Assembly (NCBI RefSeq): GCF_030035675.1
Contig: NC_084485.1
Span: 91,780,838 to 91,844,837 of the forward strand
Source: Rhineura floridana
Taxonomy: Eukaryota > Chordata > Lepidosauria > Squamata > Rhineuridae
Length of the DNA: 64,000 bases
Direction of reading: 5' to 3'
A model generated the notes under the pieces. That model was given only the letters and a program-made list of their open reading frames with translations. It searched no databases and was not told the DNA's origin. Shown here piece by piece: positions 62,901-64,000 of this stretch. Within the stretch, counting starts at the first letter, position 1; each line of letters begins with the position of its first letter. The position numbers and the translations under genes were made by a program.

Positions 62901-63786
62901 GGGGAACAAGAGAAATATTATACCATTTTACCACACAAATTCCTACTTGGGAATTGTTCCAGGGTGCTTGTGGCAAAGAAAAATATATAAAGAACAAGAG
63001 CATTCATAAGAGCATAAGGAGGTTCCTGCTGGATCAGGCCAATGGCTGATCTAGTTCAGCATCATGTTCTCACAGTGGCCAGATACCTACGTGAAGCTCG
63101 CAGGCAGGAACTGAGCACAAGAGCACTCTCCCCACCCACGGTTTTCAGCCACTGGCATTCTGCGGCACACTGCCTCTGACAGTACAGACAGAACATAGCC
63201 ATCAGTAAGATGGTTTTAGTAAGAGCTAACAATTCACGCTCTAGAGTTAAATACCTCGGTTTTAAGACTGCAGCATCCGGAACATAGGGCATATTTTAAT
63301 CATTATTCATAAAATTCTCTCTCTGAACATTAGATAAACTATTTGTCAGCCTCCAGAGCTATCAGCTTAACAATCATTATGTCCAAGGTCATTTGTGAAC
63401 ATACTATTTAGCTGTAACTTTTTCTTAGCTCCTGAAGTCTCACTGCCAATGGGTAGTCTTCGGGAACGTCTCTGCTTAGACTGGGAGGATTTGGAGGCTG
63501 AATGTCTTGATTCTATTTCCGTCATGGTGTTGTTGCTTTTTCTTGTACTCCGAGTGACATTTGTGGCTTCTACCTCCGGAGAGTAAATGGTGCGTGAGGG
63601 AGTCAGATGGTGCTCATTTGCCAAATTCATGTTGCTCCTCTTCATTTTCACAGAGTCTTTCAACTCTGCCAGTAAGCTAGGTGGCAATGGCTTAAACCTT
63701 CTTCCATCCCAAGATTCCCTTACAAAGAATATCTTTTTGTCCTTTGATACAATAGGCAATGCTTCAAATGGGGACAGTGGAATAAC
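38910..63786 (-). CDS. ORC1: ORC1 gene, partial (13 exons, 726 codons to the stop)
   Basis: Largest subunit of the origin recognition complex. It binds replication origins in the nucleus and, with CDC6, loads the MCM helicase. Coding exons, in order: 63786-63405, 58314-58020, 54287-54183, 53402-53213, 51933-51827, 51253-51152, 50511-50340, 49548-49441, 48977-48828, 47068-46949, 46165-45999, 40083-39996 and 39302-39108. All have GT-AG borders and join in frame. The visible part begins at the end of the BAH domain. It then covers a disordered basic linker, the AAA+ ATPase (Walker A GVPGTGKT, Walker B ILVVDE, sensor 1 LAIANT, sensor 2 GDARR) and the winged helix. It matches human ORC1 (861 residues, from memory) closely from the AAA+ core onwards; about 134 N-terminal residues lie to the right of the window. 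CC2D1B lies downstream in the same orientation, as in human. Confidence 0.96.
38929..38934 (-). terminator. ORC1: ORC1 polyadenylation signal
   Basis: AATAAA on the minus strand, about 175 bases beyond the stop codon, followed by a T-rich stretch (CTGTTTTCTCC). It gives a short 3' UTR; cleavage is expected near 38905-38915. Confidence 0.75.
39108..39302 (-). CDS. ORC1: ORC1 last exon with stop codon
   Basis: Encodes [20 protein letters not shown], then [19 protein letters not shown] and TAA at 39110-39108. The C-terminus is nearly identical to the human one (RVRLNVSQDDVLYALK). The acceptor is TCTTTAG. Confidence 0.97.
   Translation of the reverse strand: MFHQHVALCRMEGMQTPTVSDILAVVSRLSTCRLLLTESTNKYLHMRVRLNISQDDIMYALKEE
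39640..39815 (+). repeat. Diverged L2-type LINE 3' end
   Basis: GAAAGCTGCCGTGGGAGGGC, then an AAAGCGGCTTATTAATGAT and A-rich end. It lies in the last ORC1 intron. Confidence 0.5.
39996..40083 (-). CDS. ORC1: ORC1 exon, winged-helix domain
   Basis: Encodes [20 protein letters not shown] and GLEEATVHQ, matching human [24 protein letters not shown]. The acceptor is TTTCAG and the donor GTAATC. A different frame of this exon is also open but has no homology. Confidence 0.95.
40621..41450 (+). mobile_element. Non-autonomous hAT-like repeat X, copy B
   Basis: Starts CAGGGTTGGCAACCC, the inverse of the right end of copy A (36795-37851). The two copies align in opposite orientation over most of their length. 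It lies in the large ORC1 intron next to an L2. Confidence 0.7.
42057..43875 (-). mobile_element. L1-derived ORF1-only (HAL1-like) element, copy 1
   Basis: A complete-looking insertion. The target duplication TGCTTTTGCACAATT is perfect at 42042-42056 and 43876-43890. The element starts at the right with GACTTCCCAGGAGG, then a 5' region of about 830 bp, one open reading frame, about 290 bp of 3' sequence (GAATAAAAATTAATTG) and a poly-A tract (T run on the plus strand from 42055). No ORF2 (endonuclease or RT) is present. An A-rich block at 43252-43269 on the plus strand lies within the 5' region. Confidence 0.9.
42346..43041 (-). CDS. L1 ORF1p-like protein of HAL1-like copy 1 (231 aa)
   Basis: Starts at ATG 43041 ([12 protein letters not shown]). 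Predicted order: an N-terminal heptad-like helix ([16 protein letters not shown] to [15 protein letters not shown]), a Lys-rich stretch, an RRM-like part ([32 protein letters not shown]) and a C-terminal part ([35 protein letters not shown]). This is the layout of L1 ORF1p, an RNA-binding trimeric chaperone. The frame has no internal stop. It is shorter than most L1 ORF1 proteins. Not a host gene: it lies wholly within the transposed unit. Confidence 0.85.
   Translation of the reverse strand: MTIKKIMDVQEGTLSLDMFQKIMNGIKSIKQELRNNRQAWRIEFDEMRQELKEIQDSMRKENKDRSGKSKKDEREIKGKVQTMEIGLNMDMEKDLDFLVVMDPGDKYYGLEISAVPEGIEEIGDKDIISSKKFLDWKDLMELEMEKVNRINPCFVLTEKSSRDVLVYHVKKRNRDAALQQYFSDTFGIDGKKISVIKEIPIRLLLYDYDSKIIGCVKMEDGTNMDNGRRAI
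44812..44892. repeat. Small palindromic repeat
   Basis: ATCCTATACATATCTACTCA and ATAAGCATATAGGATTGCAT are the inverted ends, with AAGTCCCACAGAGTTTGATG between. Same family as 5138-5217. Confidence 0.7.
45335..45755. repeat. Probable MITE with ATTCAGACT end
   Basis: Weak inverted ends: GCATTCAGACTAAATGCTTA at the left, AACCACAGTTTGGCACAATC and TCAGAACTGAAC at the right. Diverged; boundaries approximate. Confidence 0.35.
45999..46165 (-). CDS. ORC1: ORC1 exon, sensor 2 and start of winged helix
   Basis: Encodes [20 protein letters not shown], with GDARR as sensor 2, then [20 protein letters not shown]. The acceptor is TTTTAG and the donor GTAATA. The next exon is almost 6 kb away, across an L2 with an inserted L1-like element. 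Confidence 0.97.
46949..47068 (-). CDS. ORC1: ORC1 exon, AAA+ lid
   Basis: Encodes [20 protein letters not shown] and [15 protein letters not shown], matching human GLTRMCFQPYTYSQLQQIL. Phase 0 at both ends; the donor is GTAAAC. Confidence 0.97.
47299..47436. mobile_element. hAT-type palindromic MITE, young copy
   Basis: A nearly perfect palindrome from CAGCCTTTCCCAACCAGTGT to ACACTGGTTGGGAAAGGCTG with a loop of about 30 bases. It is flanked by identical octamers CTCTAGAG (47291-47298, 47437-47444), the expected hAT target duplication (T at position 2, A at position 7). Confidence 0.95.
47701..47838. mobile_element. hAT-type palindromic MITE
   Basis: CAGGGGCTGTTAACCTGTGG to CCACAGGTTGTCCATCCTG, with GGACTCCAACTGCCATC and GATGGGAGTTATAGTCC arms. 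It is flanked by direct repeats of AATATATAG (47692-47700 and 47839-47847). Confidence 0.88.
47893..48036. mobile_element. Palindromic MITE
   Basis: The left half TGTTCAGACATAATGCTGGC, TTAGGCAAATTAGTTTA is mirrored by AAACTAATTTGCCTAACCAT and AATATGTCCAAACATG. Related ends occur at 38190 and 45335. Confidence 0.75.
48828..48977 (-). CDS. ORC1: ORC1 exon, AAA+ sensor 1
   Basis: Encodes [20 protein letters not shown] and [20 protein letters not shown]. The Asn of AIANT is sensor 1. The acceptor is ATCCAG and the donor GTATGT. Confidence 0.97.
49441..49548 (-). CDS. ORC1: ORC1 exon with Walker B motif
   Basis: Encodes [20 protein letters not shown] and [11 protein letters not shown]. The final Asp-Glu is the Mg2+/hydrolysis pair of Walker B and falls at the exon end, before the donor GTAATG. 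Confidence 0.97.
49618..49684. repeat. Small palindromic repeat
   Basis: AATCCTACACACATTTGCCT and GTTTGCATAGGATTGCACTG, same family as 5138-5217. Confidence 0.6.
49712..49920. mobile_element. Non-autonomous hAT-like element, short copy 2
   Basis: Shares CTGGCCCTGCTCCACACCC, TCTCAAGTGCTTTTGCATGG and AGAGTCACATCCATTGCTC with the copies at 20710 and 53711. Confidence 0.6.
50019..50158. mobile_element. hAT-type palindromic MITE
   Basis: CAGCCTTCACCAGTACCTGG and the inverse GATCGGCAAAGGCTG, with GATGTTTTGGACTGCCACTC and GGGACTTGTAGTCCAAAACA arms. Confidence 0.8.
50340..50511 (-). CDS. ORC1: ORC1 exon with Walker A motif
   Basis: Encodes [20 protein letters not shown] and [28 protein letters not shown] is the ATP-binding P-loop. 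It ends in phase 0 before the donor GTGAGT. Confidence 0.98.
51152..51253 (-). CDS. ORC1: ORC1 exon, start of AAA+ domain
   Basis: Encodes [20 protein letters not shown] and [13 protein letters not shown], nearly identical to human ORC1 at the beginning of the ATPase domain. The donor GTAAGT splits the Gly codon of GGCMYIS. Confidence 0.97.
51402..51529. mobile_element. hAT-type palindromic MITE, older copy
   Basis: CTAGCCTTTCTGAACC to GATTCGAAAAGGGTG, with GACTACAACTCCAATCAGTC and AGAATTGTAGTCTAGCAACA arms. Confidence 0.7.
51827..51933 (-). CDS. ORC1: ORC1 exon, basic linker leading into the AAA+ domain
   Basis: Encodes [20 protein letters not shown] and [15 protein letters not shown], like human KPRTPRCAAPQIRSR...VLEEARLR. 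Several TP dipeptides could be cyclin-dependent kinase sites. The acceptor is CTGCAG and the donor GTAAAA. Confidence 0.93.
52226..52320. repeat. Small palindromic repeat
   Basis: ACAATCCTATTCATGTCTAC, GAAGTAAGGCCCATTGAGTG, and the inverse AAATGGGTACAGGATGGCA. Same family as 5138-5217. Confidence 0.65.
52595..52670 (+). repeat. L2-type LINE 3' end fragment
   Basis: GCCTGGGCTCCTGCTGGGAG, GAAGGGCAGGATATAAATC and an AATA-rich tail, in an ORC1 intron. Confidence 0.75.
53213..53402 (-). CDS. ORC1: ORC1 exon, acidic linker
   Basis: Encodes [35 protein letters not shown] and a basic Thr/Pro-rich end. The acceptor CTCCTTAAG at 53404-53403 keeps frame with the previous exon. A second AG at 53390-53389 would not. 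The donor is GTAAGT. Possible phosphorylation region, judged from the many Ser next to Asp/Glu. Confidence 0.88.
53711..54108. mobile_element. Non-autonomous hAT-like element, copy 3
   Basis: GGCTGGGAAACCACCGGTG to ATCCCTGGCTTA with the shared interior CTCAACTGCTTTTGCGGAG, AGAGTCACATTCATTGCTCC and GTGGCCTTCAGGCTAAAAG. Non-coding. Confidence 0.65.
54183..54287 (-). CDS. ORC1: ORC1 exon, linker
   Basis: Encodes [20 protein letters not shown] and [14 protein letters not shown]. The acceptor CTGCAG before 54287 is chosen because the alternative TTTAG acceptor five bases further in would put a stop in frame. The donor is GTGAGA. It aligns with the MNRIRQQLR segment of the human protein. Confidence 0.88.
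54529..55110. mobile_element. MITE with TAAGCCA/TTTGGCTTA arms, containing a CR1-like 3' fragment
   Basis: The left end GGTTCACACATCATAATAAG and CCATAATTTGGCTTACC are mirrored by TATAGTTTGGCATACTGTGA and TGTGCAAATTAGGCC. A CR1-type 3' end (54745-54882) sits in the middle, so the element has probably been invaded. Confidence 0.55.
54745..54882 (+). repeat. CR1-type 3' end fragment
   Basis: AGTTGCACTCAGGTGCTGCT, ATACTGGACTAGATGGGCCA, CTGGCCTGATTCAGCAGG, like the end of the CR1 copy at 28600-28808. Confidence 0.7.
55553..55625. repeat. Small palindromic repeat
   Basis: TTCTTACCTGGAAATAAGTC, CCATAGAACTCAATGGAAC, ATGTGCAGGATTGCATGG. Same family as 5138-5217. Confidence 0.65.
55881..57447. mobile_element. 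hAT-type MITE split by an L2
   Basis: The left piece 55881-55914 (CAGGGATAGTCAATGTGGTG, TCCTCCAGATGTTG) and right piece 57348-57447 (TTGAACTCCAACTCTCATC to CACATTGGCTACCCCTG) make one contiguous MITE of about 134 bp once the L2 is removed. Confidence 0.88.
55915..57347 (-). mobile_element. L2 LINE, 5'-truncated, open 428-codon frame, inserted in a MITE
   Basis: The frame 57374-56088 stays open (its first few codons are MITE sequence) and encodes RT palm to C-terminus: [80 protein letters not shown] and [20 protein letters not shown]. The 3' end has CCGCCCAGAGAGCTATTGCT and a (TAAA)n tail at 55915-55945. It is likely a recent insertion, because its frame has not decayed. Confidence 0.93.
57634..57952. 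mobile_element. GC-rich MITE with TTA target duplication (Harbinger-like?)
   Basis: The terminal inverted repeats GGGAGCAATCCAAC and GTTGGATTGCTCTC differ at one position and are flanked by TTA at 57631-57633 and 57953-57955. A 3-bp TTA/TAA duplication is typical of PIF/Harbinger elements. It has no coding sequence. Confidence 0.7.
58020..58314 (-). CDS. ORC1: ORC1 exon, disordered linker
   Basis: Encodes [20 protein letters not shown], then [20 protein letters not shown], equivalent to the IKRKVAFSEITSPSKR stretch of human ORC1. The acceptor is TTTTAG and the donor GTAAGT. Rich in Ser, Lys and acidic residues. Confidence 0.9.
59483..61356 (+). mobile_element. L1-derived ORF1-only (HAL1-like) element, copy 2
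   Basis: A perfect 15-bp target duplication AGCAGTAAGTTTCTG lies at 59468-59482 and 61357-61371. The element begins ACTTCCGGGAAGGGTGAC (compare copy 1, GACTTCCCAGGAGG), with a 5' region of about 790 bp sharing blocks such as GAGAAAACGGACTAACAG and AGAGATTTGTCAAA with copy 1. One ORF follows, then about 460 bp of 3' sequence ending GAATAAAAATTATTG and poly-A. It contains no ORF2. Confidence 0.9.
60274..60897 (+). CDS. L1 ORF1p-like protein of HAL1-like copy 2 (207 aa)
   Basis: ATG at 60274 ([20 protein letters not shown]). The layout is as in copy 1: an N-terminal heptad-like helix, a Lys-rich stretch, an RRM-like part ([39 protein letters not shown]) and a C-terminal part ([37 protein letters not shown]). 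The frame is open to a TGA at 60897. By eye about half the residues match copy 1, so the two belong to distinct subfamilies. Confidence 0.85.
   Translation: MAIKKVAENLEVIMFQKIMDEIEITKQTLRQGSKELKMELSKMTQELKEIGDPVREENEIRDEKRKNKGKIQALEIGTNVELEKDLEFMDIRNKIYCLEFNVISEEINEDIRDKVINGLDNFLDWNDVMELDIEKIYGINCSHVIMEKLSRDEPVHFVKKKNRDMTLQQYFSNLFRIDGKKIFGIEEIPIRLLLYDYGYDSKIIMEY
61604..62171 (-). mobile_element. BovB 3' end fragment, split by a Sauria SINE
   Basis: ACTTATGGCGACCCTATGAA, ATGAACCACCCTGTTCAGAT and ATCATGTCTTCTCGTTATGT match the 3' end of the BovB at 13171. The SINE at 61753-61975 interrupts it within CATCTCTT. Confidence 0.9.
61753..61975 (-). mobile_element. Sauria-type tRNA SINE
   Basis: On the minus strand: A-box region TGGTGTAGTGGTTAAGGTG, B box GGGTTCGAATTC, GACCTTGGGCCAGTC, and the BovB-like tail CATAGGGTCGCCATAAGTCG. 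It is flanked by CATCTCTTG (61744-61752) and CATCTCTTC (61976-61984). It is a SINE, not a tRNA gene. Confidence 0.93.
63003..63205 (-). repeat. CR1-type 3' end fragment
   Basis: The minus strand reads GAGGCAGTGTGCCGCAGAAT, GGGGAGAGTGCTCTTGTGCT, then GCTGAACTAGATCAGCCATT and GGCCTGATCCAGCAGGAA, like the end of the CR1 copy at 28600-28808. It lies in an ORC1 intron. Confidence 0.75.
63405..63786 (-). CDS. ORC1: ORC1 exon, end of BAH domain and linker
   Basis: Begins [20 protein letters not shown] and [15 protein letters not shown], matching the VIPLAP...LFVRLSWNEKKFRPLS end of the human BAH region. It continues with a basic linker including [20 protein letters not shown]. The acceptor is CTTTCTAG and the donor GTATGT. 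It ends one base into a codon. Confidence 0.94.
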
Positions 63787-64000
63787 CTAGAAAGGCAGCA
63801 AAATACTTGTTCTAAATAACAGATTCAAAGCTTAACAGCGAAGGTATGATGTAATCAGTACATCGAAACGTTCACCTACTCTTCAATACCATATTAAACT
63901 TCTGTAGTCATTGTGCAAAGCATAGCAAAAGTACGACAGGAGAAAAGCCTTATACACACACGTTAACCTTCCCTCAAAATAACATTTAAAATTGTTAATC

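Noticed and set aside
1-64000. CRISPR arrays, operons, riboswitches, phage genes
   Set aside because: The window is clearly vertebrate nuclear DNA; the regularly spaced repeats present are tandem arrays or MITEs.

Overview
This window is vertebrate nuclear DNA, almost certainly from a squamate reptile (a lizard or snake). Coding sequence lies in short exons with GT-AG introns. The repeats are typical of squamates: CR1, L2, RTE/BovB and L1 LINEs side by side, a Sauria-type tRNA SINE with a BovB-like 3' end, other tRNA SINEs, and many palindromic hAT-type MITEs. I cannot name the species from sequence alone.

Two host genes are present, both on the minus strand and in the same order as in human 1p32. 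CC2D1B enters at the left edge and runs to its start codon at 24940. Fourteen coding exons (629 codons) splice in frame by eye. They cover the N-terminus and four DM14 repeats; the C2 domain lies outside the window. A CpG-rich block at about 29.4-29.87 kb is the likely promoter, with a non-coding first exon spliced to an exon beginning near 24993. ORC1 runs from an exon starting at 63786 down to its stop codon at 39108. Thirteen exons (726 codons) splice in frame. They cover the end of the BAH domain, the disordered linker, the AAA+ ATPase (Walker A, Walker B, sensor 1, sensor 2) and the winged-helix domain. A polyadenylation signal lies at 38929. ORC1's N-terminal exons lie beyond the right edge.

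Everything else is introns and intergenic DNA filled with transposable elements, often nested. Examples are an L2 inside a CR1 (30.6-35.1 kb), an L1-like element inside an L2 (41.5-44.7 kb), an L2 inside a hAT MITE (55.9-57.4 kb), and a hAT-like element holding both an L1-like element and a BovB that itself carries a SINE (58.8-62.3 kb).

The most interesting signal is a pair of about 1.85-kb elements (42057-43875 minus; 59483-61356 plus). Each has an L1-type 5' region, one open ORF1p-like reading frame, no ORF2, an L1-like 3' end with a poly-A tail, and perfect 15-bp target-site duplications. They look like squamate counterparts of mammalian HAL1 (half-L1) elements, and the two ORF1 proteins are quite diverged from each other. 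Also notable are a 44-bp near-perfect hairpin just downstream of ORC1, inverted copies of a hAT-like repeat on either side of the last two ORC1 exons, and a 60-bp CAGCTG-rich tandem array in a CC2D1B intron. No prokaryotic features, CRISPR arrays, rRNA genes or credible tRNA genes were seen.
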